From Candidatus Accumulibacter sp. ACC003 (GTDB lineage: Bacteria; Pseudomonadota; Gammaproteobacteria; Burkholderiales; Rhodocyclaceae), in NCBI RefSeq assembly GCF_907163085.1, contig NZ_CAJQTX010000009.1, forward strand, positions 1 through 64,000: 64,000 bases of DNA, given 5' to 3'. Positions 1-7,649 of the stretch are shown here, piece by piece. The notes beneath the pieces are model-generated. The model did not search any database and was not told the DNA's origin. It saw only the letters and a list, made by a program, of their open reading frames with translations. A program made the position numbers and the translations under genes. The stretch's first letter is position 1. The number at the start of each line of letters is the position of its first letter.

Positions 1-300
1 ATGGCCTTCGATGCGCCCGGCGATCAGACTGGCGCGCTCGGTCAGGATGTACGAGCCTTTGCGGTTGCGCAACAATTGCGCCTCGCGCTCCATCGCCCGC
101 AAGCGGCGCTGCAACAACTCGAGCTCGTGTGGCTGAATGTCGAGCAGCGCACAGACCGCGTCGAAGCTGACCGGCTTGCCCTGCTCTTCGAGAATCTGCA
201 GGATGTATTCGCGCGACGGCAGCGGCTGATCGTAAGTCTTCAGCTCACGCTCGAGGTAGGGATCGGCGCGGCGGACTGCCGACAGTTTGCTTATTGACAT
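1..300 (-). CDS. rnr: Ribonuclease R, N-terminal part (cut by window edge)
   Basis: The first 100 codons of a minus-strand gene that runs off the left edge. RNase R is a 3'-to-5' exoribonuclease that degrades structured RNA. The visible part is the N-terminal winged-helix region, with the typical stretch RAMEREAQLLRNRKGSYIL followed by a GRIEGH segment that leads into the cold-shock and RNB domains of the family; the catalytic RNB domain lies outside. The ATG at 300-298 is preceded by AGGA about ten bases upstream, which fixes the start. The divergent tRNA-Leu promoter lies over this start region. Confidence 0.85.
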   Translation of the reverse strand, partial: MSISKLSAVRRADPYLERELKTYDQPLPSREYILQILEEQGKPVSFDAVCALLDIQPHELELLQRRLRAMEREAQLLRNRKGSYILTERASLIAGRIEGH

Positions 301-319
301 TTGTTCTTGTTCCTATAAA
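294..319 (+). promoter_or_regulatory. Probable promoter of tRNA-Leu
   Basis: TATAAA at 314-319 lies about 20 bases before the tRNA and TTGACA occurs at 294-299. The spacing of 14 is short for sigma-70, so the -10 call is firmer than the -35. The -35 hexamer overlaps the divergent rnr start codon. Confidence 0.4.
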
Positions 320-338
320 ATTCGCCCGTTCCGGAAAT

Positions 339-425
339 GCCCAGGTGGCGAAATTGGTAGACGCGCTAGGTTCAGGTCCTAGTGGTGGCAACACCGTGGA
401 GGTTCGATTCCTCTCTTGGGCACCA
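339..425 (+). tRNA. tRNA-Leu, anticodon CAG
   Basis: A class II tRNA of 87 nt including an encoded CCA. The acceptor stem GCCCAGG pairs with CTTGGGC (one G-U pair), followed by discriminator A and CCA. The anticodon loop TTCAGGT sits in a CTAGG/CCTAG stem and gives anticodon CAG, reading CUG. A variable arm (GTGGCAACACC region) and a T arm with GGTTCGATTCC are present. Confidence 0.96.
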
Positions 426-437
426 TCCTGAAACATT

Positions 438-465
438 AAAGCTCTGATTAGTCAGGGCTTTTTTT
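438..465 (+). terminator. Intrinsic terminator of tRNA-Leu
   Basis: AAAGCTCTGA and TCAGGGCTTT form a stem around the loop TTAG, followed by a T run through 465. It lies 12 bases after the tRNA CCA end. Confidence 0.85.
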
Positions 466-821
466 GTGTCTTGGCCCGGCAACTTCGTTGCTCGGTGGCG
501 CCATGCCACGAGCCGCCAGATGCTGAAGGCAGGCCAACTGCGAATTGTACGCTCACCCTCGCACGCTCTGAGCACGATCACGTGGATCGCTGTCTCGATC
601 CCGCGTGCATCCGGAAACGGTGCCGACAGACGTTCGCAGCCCGAGAAGGCGCGCGCGTCACAAGCGATGCAGAGAGATGGGCGATTCCCTACTGCAGTTG
701 TTGCGAATGATTTTCAAAACACTAGCCACTACCTACAAAAGTATGGATACTACGCTGCCGGAAAGTCGCTAGCCCCGCCGCTGCGAGTAAGTTCCAACTT
801 AGCCAACCGTTAGGATTTCAG
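466..821. other. Intergenic stretch, no supported gene
   Basis: Open frames here have no ribosome binding site, no recognisable protein and compositions unlike neighbours. The last part holds the leader of the decarboxylase operon, with AGGA at 812-815 before the mmdA start. I see no clear -10/-35 pair. Confidence 0.6.
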
Positions 822-2375
822 ATGACGATACGACCGGAATTGTTAGAAAAGCTGCGCACCAAGCGCGCAACGCTGACGGACAACGTCAGCCCAGAGAAGT
901 TGGAGGCACTGCACGCCAAGGGTTTGTTGTCGGCTCGTGAGCGCCTCGACGTGCTCTTTGACGAAGGCACCTTCCAAGAATTGGGCTTGCATGCCGCCCA
1001 CAGCTCGACCAACTTCGGCATGACCACCAAGGTCTTGCCTGCTGACGGCGTCGTCGTTGGCACTGGCTACGTCGGGCCGATGCAGGTGGCCTCGTTCAGC
1101 CAGGACTTCAACGTCCTCGCCGGGACGCTTGGCAAAATGCAAGCGCGGAAAATCAACCGCATCATGCGCCATGCGCTCAGAAATGGCGTGCCGGTGGTGG
1201 CCTTCAAGGATTCGGGCGGTGCGCGTATCCAGGAAGGCGTTGACGCGCTTTCGGGCTACGGCGACGTGTTCTACTCCAACGTTCTGCTGTCCGGAGTGGT
1301 GCCACAGATCGCCGTGATCTGCGGCCCGTGCGCCGGTGGCGCCGCCTACTCACCGGCCTTGATGGACTTCGTGATCATGACCCGCGAGAACGCGCACATG
1401 TTCCTGACCGGTCCGCAGGTGATCAAGGCGGTGACCGGCCGCTCGACGACGATGGCCGAAGTCGGCGGCGCCGAGATGCATGCGACGGTCAGCGGCAATG
1501 CCCATTTCATCGCCGAGGACGACCAGCACGCGATCGCCATGGTCAAGCAGCTACTCTCGTATCTGCCTTCCAACAACACCGAGGACCCGCCGCACAATCT
1601 GGCGACGCCGATCGAAGAGATGGAAGATCCCGGAATCAACGACTGCATTCCGGAGAGCCCGTCAGAACCCCTCGACATGTACGCCATAATTCACCGCCTG
1701 GTCGACAATGGCGAGCTCCTAGAAGTCCATGCCGGCTTCGCCCGCAACGTGATTGTCGGCTTCGCCCGCATCAGCGGCGTAGTCATCGGCCTGGTCGCCA
1801 ACCAGCCGATGGTGATGGCCGGCGCGCTCGACCTCAACGCCGCCGACAAGGTCGCTCGCTTCATACGGACCTGCAACGTGTTCAATGTCCCGGTCGTGAC
1901 GCTGGTCGACGTTCCCGGTTTCCTGCCAGGGATCGAGCAAGAGCGCGGTGGCATTATTCGCCACGGCGCGAAAATGCTTTTTGCCTACGGCTCCTGCACA
2001 ACGCCAAAAATCACCGTGATCCTGCGCAAGGCTTACGGCGGGTCGTATCTCGCCATGTGCAGCCAGGAAATGGGGGCAGACATGGTTTTTGCCTGGCCAA
2101 CCGCCGAGATCGCCGTGATGGGCGCCGAGGCCGCGGTCAAGATCCTCTACCGCAAGGAAATCTCTGACGCCGAAGACAAGCCGGCGAAAGCCGCCGAACT
2201 GGCGCAGGAATACCGTGAAAAATTCGCCTCACCGTACGTGTCGGCGAGCAATTTCTACATTTCCGATGTCATCGAACCGCAGGACACGCGCTGGATGGTT
2301 GCCTTGGCACTGCGCAAGGTGCTCGACAAACGCGAACTCAGGCCGACCAAGAAGCACGGCAACATCCCCATGTAA
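822..2375 (+). CDS. mmdA: Methylmalonyl-CoA decarboxylase alpha subunit (carboxyltransferase)
   Basis: A 517-residue carboxyltransferase of the PccB/MmdA family. It transfers the carboxyl group of methylmalonyl-CoA to the biotin of the carrier subunit and releases propionyl-CoA. Family landmarks are SARERLDVLFDEGTFQELG near the N terminus, DSGGARIQEGVDALSGYG and GPCAGGAAYSPAL (oxyanion-hole glycines of the N half), and GFLPGIEQERGGIIRHGAK and KAYGGSYLAM (C half). Length is normal. On sequence alone it could be PccB of a propionyl-CoA carboxylase; the three following genes, including a sodium-pump beta subunit and no biotin carboxylase, decide for the decarboxylase. Start ATG follows AGGA. The first gene of a four-gene operon. 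Confidence 0.88.
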   Translation: MTIRPELLEKLRTKRATLTDNVSPEKLEALHAKGLLSARERLDVLFDEGTFQELGLHAAHSSTNFGMTTKVLPADGVVVGTGYVGPMQVASFSQDFNVLAGTLGKMQARKINRIMRHALRNGVPVVAFKDSGGARIQEGVDALSGYGDVFYSNVLLSGVVPQIAVICGPCAGGAAYSPALMDFVIMTRENAHMFLTGPQVIKAVTGRSTTMAEVGGAEMHATVSGNAHFIAEDDQHAIAMVKQLLSYLPSNNTEDPPHNLATPIEEMEDPGINDCIPESPSEPLDMYAIIHRLVDNGELLEVHAGFARNVIVGFARISGVVIGLVANQPMVMAGALDLNAADKVARFIRTCNVFNVPVVTLVDVPGFLPGIEQERGGIIRHGAKMLFAYGSCTTPKITVILRKAYGGSYLAMCSQEMGADMVFAWPTAEIAVMGAEAAVKILYRKEISDAEDKPAKAAELAQEYREKFASPYVSASNFYISDVIEPQDTRWMVALALRKVLDKRELRPTKKHGNIPM

Positions 2376-2399
2376 CTGGCGACGGAAGGAAAACGCTCC

Positions 2400-2738
2400 A
2401 TGCTGACAGCAGCCATCATCAAGTCACTGCAGGTCTACGGCATCGCCGTCGTGGTCTCGCTGATCGTCGCCGTACTGATCAAGGTGCTGGTCACAGTGAC
2501 CAGCAGGCTTGAACAACGCAAACCGGTCCAAGAAGTACCGACCGGTACGGTTTGCCCGGTCGGACTCGGTGTTCCCGAAGAAGATATTGCCGCCCTGTCG
2601 GCGGCGATCTTCGCGGCCCTCGGACCGCACCGCATCCTGCATATTTCCGAAAGCGCGCACGGCTGGGCCATCGGCGGCCGCGCCGCCCAGCATTCATCGC
2701 ATACGCCGGGGCACGCCGCCGGCCGCAGCAACAGATAA
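2400..2738 (+). CDS. mmdD: Decarboxylase delta/gamma-type small membrane subunit (OadG family)
   Basis: A 112-residue protein with one N-terminal membrane segment (about residues 10-35, rich in Val, Ile, Leu) followed by a polar cytoplasmic tail ending in a His/Gly/Ser-rich region. This is the architecture of the OadG/MmdD subunit, which anchors the carboxyltransferase to the beta subunit and stabilises the complex. The middle motif VPEEDIAALSAAIFAAL is typical of the family's tail, which resembles a helix shared with acyl-CoA carboxylases. AAGGAAAA precedes the ATG; the gap to mmdA is 24 bases. Assignment rests on topology, motif and position. Confidence 0.78.
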   Translation: MLTAAIIKSLQVYGIAVVVSLIVAVLIKVLVTVTSRLEQRKPVQEVPTGTVCPVGLGVPEEDIAALSAAIFAALGPHRILHISESAHGWAIGGRAAQHSSHTPGHAAGRSNR

Positions 2739-2771
2739 CAGACTACAGACAACAGCCAACAGGAGCTCGAA

Positions 2772-3167
2772 ATGCCTAGAGAATTCAAGGTTACGGTGAA
2801 CGGTCGCGAGTACGACGTCAGCGTGCTGGAAATCACCGCCGGCCAAGCCGTACCAACATCAGCCCCGGCCGCAGCCGCACCGGCAGCGGGTAGCGCACGC
2901 ACCGCCGCACCTGCAGCCGCAGCCGCCGCGCCGGCCGCCGCCGCAGCTGCCGGAGACGGCGACGTCATCGCCGGGATGGGTGGCGTGGTCGTCGAAGTCA
3001 ACGTCAAAGTGGGACAGGCAGTCGCCGTCGGTGATCGACTGGTCGTACTCGAAGCGATGAAGATGAAGACACCGATAATCGCCACCCGTGCTGGTCAGGT
3101 CACCCGCGTTCTGGTGGCAGCCGGCGACCCGATCGAGGGCGGACAGCCGCTGTTGACCATCGCGTGA
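2772..3167 (+). CDS. mmdC: Biotin carboxyl carrier subunit of the decarboxylase
   Basis: A 131-residue carrier. A short N-terminal beta segment (residues 1-25) is joined by a long Ala/Pro linker (about residues 30-60) to a biotinyl domain whose biotin attachment site is the lysine of EAMKMK. The linker lets the biotin arm swing between the carboxyltransferase and the membrane decarboxylase. The ATG follows AGGAG at good spacing. It lies 33 bases after the small membrane subunit, in the usual mmd order. The carrier would need a BirA ligase, which is not in the window. Confidence 0.9.
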   Translation: MPREFKVTVNGREYDVSVLEITAGQAVPTSAPAAAAPAAGSARTAAPAAAAAAPAAAAAAGDGDVIAGMGGVVVEVNVKVGQAVAVGDRLVVLEAMKMKTPIIATRAGQVTRVLVAAGDPIEGGQPLLTIA

Positions 3168-3258
3168 GCGGACATCGGCCGGAACCCAGCTCCCATATGG
3201 TTTGCAAGTCAAGGCGCGGACCCGTGGGCGCTGTGGCTAGACGCGAGGACTGAAGCAC

Positions 3259-4464
3259 ATGGAAAGCATTAACTTTGTTGATCTATTTCAGGGCATAGCC
3301 ACTCTGGCGGCCGCTGAACCAAAGATCATGATCGGGCGCATCTTCCTGATGTTGCTTGGTTTTTTGCTAATTTACCTGGGCTCCAGGAACATCCTGGAGC
3401 CTTTGTTGATGATCCCGATGGGGATGGGCATGTCCTCGGTTAACGCCGCGGTGATGTTCCTCGAAGGCGGCAAACCCGGGACGCTTTTTGTCGATCCCTT
3501 GATCAGCGATCCGGTCGCGTTGATCAACATCCTGCAGATTGACTGGCTACAACCGATCTACACGCTGACCTTCAGCAACGGTTTGATCGCCTGCCTGGTG
3601 TTCATGGGCATCGGCGTTCTCCTGGATGTCGGTTACGTCATGGCGCGGCCTTTCCAGAGCATGTTCATTGCCCTGTTCGCCGAGTTGGGAACCTTCGTCG
3701 TTTTCCCCCTGGCCATCGCCCTCGGCCTCACCGAGCCCGAAGCGGCGTCGGTGGCCACCATCGGCGGCGCCGACGGACCAATGGTGCTGTTCACCTCGCT
3801 GATTCTGGCCAAGCATCTGTTTGTCTCGATCACCGTCGTCGGCTACCTCTATCTTGGTCTGACCTATGGCGTTTATCCGTACATGATCAAGTGGCTGGTG
3901 CCCGCGCACATCCGCGGCATCGACATGTCTGCGGACCGCGGACCGCGGATCAGCCGTTCCCAGAAACTGATCTTCGCGGTCGTCGCCTGCACCCTGCTGT
4001 GCCTGCTGTTTCCGGTTGCTGCGCCGCTGTTCTTCTCGCTCTTTGTCGGCGTTGCCGTTCGCGAAAGCGGCCTGGAGAACTTCAGCAAGCTGCTCGGCGA
4101 GACCTTCCTGTACGGCGCGACATTCTTCCTCGGCCTGACTCTGGGAGTGCTCTGCGAGGCCAACACGCTACTCGACCCGACGGTCTTGAAACTCCTGATT
4201 CTCGGCATGGCGGCCCTGGGAATCTCGGCCCTCGGCGGACTCGCCGGCGGCTACATCCTGTATTTCTGGAGCGGCGGCAAGTTCAACCCGATCGTCGGCA
4301 TCGCCGGCGTCAGTTGTGTACCGACGACCGCCAAGATCGTTCAGAAAGTGGCGACCGCGGCCAACCCGGGAGCGATCGTCATGCCGCAGGCGCTGGGAGC
4401 CAGTATCAGCGGCGTCATCACCTCGGCGATCATTGCCGCGGTCTTCATCTCGATCCTGCGCTAG
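3259..4464 (+). CDS. mmdB: Sodium ion-translocating decarboxylase beta subunit
   Basis: A 401-residue polytopic membrane protein of the OadB/MmdB/GcdB family, which decarboxylates carboxybiotin and exports sodium ions. Signatures are GGADGPMVLFTS in the middle, the ion and proton pathway region of the family, and near the C terminus GVSCVPTTAKIVQKVA with the following ANPG. About nine to eleven hydrophobic segments are visible. It closes the mmd operon after a 91-base gap. The complex conserves the energy of methylmalonyl-CoA decarboxylation as a sodium gradient; in a polyphosphate accumulator it would sit on the succinate-to-propionyl-CoA branch that feeds 3-hydroxyvalerate storage (inference). 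Confidence 0.92.
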   Translation: MESINFVDLFQGIATLAAAEPKIMIGRIFLMLLGFLLIYLGSRNILEPLLMIPMGMGMSSVNAAVMFLEGGKPGTLFVDPLISDPVALINILQIDWLQPIYTLTFSNGLIACLVFMGIGVLLDVGYVMARPFQSMFIALFAELGTFVVFPLAIALGLTEPEAASVATIGGADGPMVLFTSLILAKHLFVSITVVGYLYLGLTYGVYPYMIKWLVPAHIRGIDMSADRGPRISRSQKLIFAVVACTLLCLLFPVAAPLFFSLFVGVAVRESGLENFSKLLGETFLYGATFFLGLTLGVLCEANTLLDPTVLKLLILGMAALGISALGGLAGGYILYFWSGGKFNPIVGIAGVSCVPTTAKIVQKVATAANPGAIVMPQALGASISGVITSAIIAAVFISILR

Positions 4465-4483
4465 AGCGACCAAGCAGCGCGTA

Positions 4484-4512
4484 GCGCGCACCTACCGATG
4501 GTAGGTGCGCGC
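4484..4512. terminator. Perfect 13-bp hairpin after mmdB, no U tract
   Basis: GCGCGCACCTACC (4484-4496) and its exact complement (4500-4512) flank a three-base loop, 20 bases after the mmdB stop. No T run follows on either strand, so it may be an mRNA 3' stabiliser or part of a factor-dependent terminator. It separates convergent mmdB and phaR. Confidence 0.6.
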
Positions 4513-4635
4513 GCTCGTGAGAAAACTGAAGGATTCATTTCGGACCTTGTCGGTCACCGCCCCGGCCAAGCCGGCAGCGCTACTCGACACTGCCAGCGCA
4601 CAACCGCCAGCAAGACTGACGAGCTGGGCTCGTTC

Positions 4636-5211
4636 TTACTTGCCGGGATCGTGCGACTGCTTGCCAGACTCTACAGGAAAGCCTGGAAGCGGAATACCGT
4701 TGAACAAGGTGCGCGTCTGCGTTTTCAGCTGGTCCTGCATCTGGTTGAGCATCTTCCTGCTCTGTTCCATGTAGGTGCTCATCATCGTCTGCATCGCTGG
4801 GCCCTGGAAATTCATGAACTGCGACCACATGTCGTTCTGCAGCTGACTGTTGTTTTCGCCGTAAAGCGACTGTGACTGCTCCTGCAGCTTCTTCTGGAAG
4901 TCAACGAAGGACTTCATGTTGGTCTCCAGATACTTGCCGAGCATGCCCTGCATCGCGTGCCCGTAGAAGCGGATCATCTGCGACAGCAGATCGGCCGTAA
5001 ACAGTGGCACCCCCGCCGCTTCCTCTTCCAGGATGATCTGCAAGAGAATCGCCCGGGAAATATCGTCGCCGGTCTTGGCGTCGAGAACGCTGAAGTTCTC
5101 TCGCGACAGGACCAAGTCTTTTACATCACTCAAGGTGATGTAAGCGCTCGTCTTGGTATCGTAAAGGCGACGATTCGGGTACTTCTTGATCAGCCGCAGC
5201 TGCTCCGACAT
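4636..5211 (-). CDS. phaR: PHA synthesis repressor PhaR
   Basis: A 191-residue regulator. The N-terminal DNA-binding segment begins MSEQLRLIKKYPNRRLYDT and includes SAYITLSDVKDLV, the hallmark of the PHB/PHA accumulation regulator domain; two further repeats bind PHA. The C-terminal half is Gln/Met-rich and amphipathic. In the family, PhaR represses phasin genes and leaves DNA when polymer granules form. The ATG at 5211 has GGAGGA nine bases upstream; a longer frame to 5280 lacks a site. It lies downstream of phaB but has its own promoter after the phaB terminator. Confidence 0.93.
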   Translation of the reverse strand: MSEQLRLIKKYPNRRLYDTKTSAYITLSDVKDLVLSRENFSVLDAKTGDDISRAILLQIILEEEAAGVPLFTADLLSQMIRFYGHAMQGMLGKYLETNMKSFVDFQKKLQEQSQSLYGENNSQLQNDMWSQFMNFQGPAMQTMMSTYMEQSRKMLNQMQDQLKTQTRTLFNGIPLPGFPVESGKQSHDPGK

Positions 5212-5281
5212 GACGACGTTTCCTCCATTTGCGGGTAACTCGACGAGCGCTGACGCGCCCCCAGTGGTGCGGTGCAGCACA

Positions 5282-5287
5282 ATTATA
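5282..5287 (-). promoter_or_regulatory. Probable -10 of the phaR promoter
   Basis: A perfect TATAAT on the minus strand lies about 70 bases before the phaR start and directly after the phaB terminator. No good -35 is visible because that region is the terminator stem, so an activator or extended contacts may be needed. Confidence 0.5.
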
Positions 5288-5294
5288 CCTCAGC

Positions 5295-5324
5295 AAAAAA
5301 AAAACAGGCCCCTATTGGGGCCTG
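5295..5324 (-). terminator. Intrinsic terminator of phaB
   Basis: On the minus strand CAGGCCCC and GGGGCCTG pair around a four-base loop and are followed by ten T. It ends the phaB transcript 30 bases after its stop codon. Confidence 0.92.
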
Positions 5325-5354
5325 TCTTGACTTTCCTACAACAACCGAGTGCGC

Positions 5355-6098
5355 TTATTGATAGTACAGGCCGCCGCAGATGTTCATCGTCGAACCGGTC
5401 ATGAAACCGGCGATATCGGAAGCCAGATAGGCACACGCTCCGCCGATCTCTTCCGGCTTGGCCAGACGCTTCATCGGCACGGTATCGACGATGCCTTGCA
5501 GGATCTCGGGCTTGATGGCCATGACCATCGGGGTCGCTACGTAGCCGGGGCAGATGGAGTTGACCGTCACGCCCTTGGCCGCCACTTCGGCGGCAAGCGC
5601 CTTGCTGAAACCAATCACGCCAGCCTTGGCCGCCGAGTAGTTGGTCTGGCCGGCCTGACCCTTGAGGCCGTTGAGCGACGAAATATTGATGATCCGGCCC
5701 CAACCGCGTTCGGCCATTTTCGCCGAAACCTGTTTGGTCATGTTGAACAGGCTATTCAGGTTGGTAGAAATTACGGCGTTCCACTGAGCCAGTTCCATCC
5801 GGGCAAACATCTTGTCACGGGTAATGCCGGCGTTATTGACCAGAATATCGATCGGGCCCGCCTTGGCTTCCGCCTCGGCGGTCAGGGCGACGCAGGAATC
5901 GTAGTCGGAGACGTCACCGGCAACACAGATGAAGTCCTTGAAACCGGCTTCTTCCATGGCCTTCGTCCACTCTTCCGGCTTGTCGAACTCCGGATGGTAA
6001 GCGGCAACCACTTTGTGACCGGCCTTGGCCAGTTCCTGGCAAATAGCCGTACCGATCCCACCCATGGCACCTGTAACCAAAGCAACACGTTGCGTCAT
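5355..6098 (-). CDS. phaB: Acetoacetyl-CoA reductase (NADPH)
   Basis: A 247-residue short-chain dehydrogenase that reduces 3-ketoacyl-CoA to (R)-3-hydroxyacyl-CoA for PHA synthase. The Rossmann motif TGAMGGIG is at residues 8-15, NNAG near residue 88, the active Ser in INISSLNGLKGQ and the YSAAK catalytic pair near residue 150; the C terminus GGLYYQ is typical of PhaB. The start MTQRVALVTG is preceded by AGGAAGAAT; the open frame extends 55 codons further without a site. phaA and phaC are not in the window. Its product also serves 3-hydroxyvaleryl-CoA made from propionyl-CoA, which links it to the neighbouring decarboxylase. Confidence 0.95.
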   Translation of the reverse strand: MTQRVALVTGAMGGIGTAICQELAKAGHKVVAAYHPEFDKPEEWTKAMEEAGFKDFICVAGDVSDYDSCVALTAEAEAKAGPIDILVNNAGITRDKMFARMELAQWNAVISTNLNSLFNMTKQVSAKMAERGWGRIINISSLNGLKGQAGQTNYSAAKAGVIGFSKALAAEVAAKGVTVNSICPGYVATPMVMAIKPEILQGIVDTVPMKRLAKPEEIGGACAYLASDIAGFMTGSTMNICGGLYYQ

Positions 6099-6614
6099 AA
6101 TTCTTCCTTTCCTGTTGACGAATGAAACAATTGGCGGCAAGAAGCCGCCACGATTACAACATCTCCCGAGCGGCCCGGACGGAAACTCCGTCACAAGTCC
6201 GCAACGCGGCTTCGTTCCAGGTCCACAGGGAATCCAGACCGCGATCTCCTGCCGACCCTGCAAAATCGCTCAGCGGAACTCAGTCCGCCATTGTCCCACC
6301 ACCCGTCGTTTGCGCCAACCCGCTTGCGACACTCGCCGCTTGGCCAGGCTCACGCCTGCGCGCCGAGAAGAACGCCAGGAAGCGGCGAGGGGCGTCCGAC
6401 CCAAGCCTACCAATGCTGGCAGCACTGCCCCGAACAAGGGCTGGCGCCGGATTCGCTCAACGACCACGCGACAAGCCTGCCAGACAACAGCCGCCGATTC
6501 TGCATTGCACCATCTACGCTGTCAATGGCAAGGCGTTCAGCCCGGTCATCGTGGCTGCCTGCGAACTGCCCGCAGCCACCCGGCAAGTAACGCCAGCGCG
6601 GCAGTTCCGCACTC
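6099..6614. other. Intergenic region upstream of phaB, no supported gene
   Basis: About 500 bases. Open frames run through it on the plus strand but their translations are Arg/Pro/Ala-rich, lack start signals and match nothing I know. It must contain the phaB promoter; I cannot pick a convincing -10. Confidence 0.55.
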
Positions 6615-6620
6615 TATAAT
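6615..6620 (+). promoter_or_regulatory. -10 element, probable leaderless promoter
   Basis: A perfect TATAAT ends six bases before the ATG at 6627, which places the expected transcript start at the A of the start codon. There is no room for a ribosome binding site. The -35 region is poor. Confidence 0.5.
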
Positions 6621-6626
6621 CGGGGC

Positions 6627-6854
6627 ATGTATATCGTGGCGATTGGCTGGCTCTACGTAACCGTCCTGATGGCGCTGACCGAGAGCAGCGTCGTCGCTGG
6701 CGTATTGACCCTGCTCTTCTACGGCCTGCTGCCGATAGCCTTGCTGCTGTGGCTGTTTGGCGGCCCGACGCGCCGCCGGCGCGCCCGCATGGCCGCTGAA
6801 TCCGAGCGCGCGAATGGCCACAGCAACGCCGACGACGAGCAAGGCGATCGCTGA
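6627..6854 (+). CDS. Small conserved membrane protein
   Basis: A 75-residue protein with two hydrophobic helices (about residues 3-18 and 21-43) and a basic GPTRRRRAR turn followed by a hydrophilic tail. The compact layout, a good -10 at the right distance and codon use like the neighbours support a real gene. I recall similar small proteins in related betaproteobacteria, without a known function. It converges on pgeF, whose stop abuts its own. Confidence 0.65.
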   Translation: MYIVAIGWLYVTVLMALTESSVVAGVLTLLFYGLLPIALLLWLFGGPTRRRRARMAAESERANGHSNADDEQGDR

Positions 6855-7649
6855 CTACTGGTCTGCTGCCAGCCAGATCAACGACGCCATCCGCCCGGTC
6901 ACGCGATCACGTCGATACGAAAAGAAGTGCTTCCCCTGCGCCGTGCAATAGCCGCCTCCGTAAACAGCGCCGACGCCGGAACGTTGCAGGCTTTGTCGCG
7001 CCAGCAAATAGATATCGGCCAGCCAGCCACCGCGATGCCCGGTGGCCGCATCGACCGAGGCGTCGCGGCACCTTGACTGCGCGGCGCTTGTCGGCTGAAA
7101 CGCGTCGGCGGCGTCGTCGTGGGCGTCGACAAACGCCGCCCGGACCTCGCCGCCGACCTCGAAGGCCTGCGGGCCAATCGCCGGCCCGAGATAGGCCAGC
7201 AACTGCTCGCCGGGAAGTCCCATGGCGGCCACCGTTCGTTCCAGAATACCCGCCTGCAGACCGCGCCAACCGGCGTGCGCCGCCGCCACGGCAGTCCCCG
7301 ATCGGTCGCAGAGCAGTACCGGCAGGCAGTCTGCCGTCATCACCGCACAGACCACACCCGAGCGCCGCGAAAAAGCACCATCGGCAGTCGGCACCTGCCC
7401 TGCTGCTGCGGTAGCCGCGTCCACGACCCGCGTACCGTGTACCTGCTGCAGCCAGCACGGCTTCGCCGGCAAGCGGCGGCCAAGCAGAAGGCGATTCTCG
7501 GCGACGGCCAGCGGATCATCGCCGACATGGTCGCCGAGGTTGAGACTGGCGTAGGGCGCCAGGCTGACACCGCCGTGACGGGTGGTGATCAGAGCGCGCA
7601 CACGCGCCGGCGCCGGCCAGTCGGGAACGATCCAGTCTTTATTGCTCAC
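6855..7649 (-). CDS. pgeF: Peptidoglycan editing factor / laccase-domain protein
   Basis: A 264-residue member of the YfiH/PgeF (multicopper polyphenol oxidoreductase, DUF152) family. Members remove misplaced residues from peptidoglycan precursors or act as purine nucleosidases. Family motifs are TTRHGGVS, LQQVHGTRV, MTADCLPVLL (metal-binding Asp-Cys), AAHAGWRGL (His) and a C-terminal YCTAQGKHFFSYRRD. The GTG start at 7649 fits the family N terminus DWIVPDWPAP and overlaps the end of rluD by 11 bases. An ATG at 7682 with a purine-rich stretch before it is possible but would add residues that are just the rluD acidic tail read in another frame. Probably translated from the rluD transcript. Confidence 0.88.
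   Translation of the reverse strand: MSNKDWIVPDWPAPARVRALITTRHGGVSLAPYASLNLGDHVGDDPLAVAENRLLLGRRLPAKPCWLQQVHGTRVVDAATAAAGQVPTADGAFSRRSGVVCAVMTADCLPVLLCDRSGTAVAAAHAGWRGLQAGILERTVAAMGLPGEQLLAYLGPAIGPQAFEVGGEVRAAFVDAHDDAADAFQPTSAAQSRCRDASVDAATGHRGGWLADIYLLARQSLQRSGVGAVYGGGYCTAQGKHFFSYRRDRVTGRMASLIWLAADQ

Noticed and set aside
245-581. Minus-strand open frames across the tRNA-Leu gene
   Set aside because: They are the well-known spurious frames read antisense through tRNA-Leu (ERNRTSTVLPPLGPEPSAST and REESNLHGVATTRT types); the RNA gene explains the sequence.
822-4464. Propionyl-CoA carboxylase or oxaloacetate decarboxylase in place of methylmalonyl-CoA decarboxylase
   Set aside because: There is no biotin carboxylase gene, and the carboxyltransferase is of the PccB/MmdA acyl-CoA type, not the OadA pyruvate-carboxylase type.
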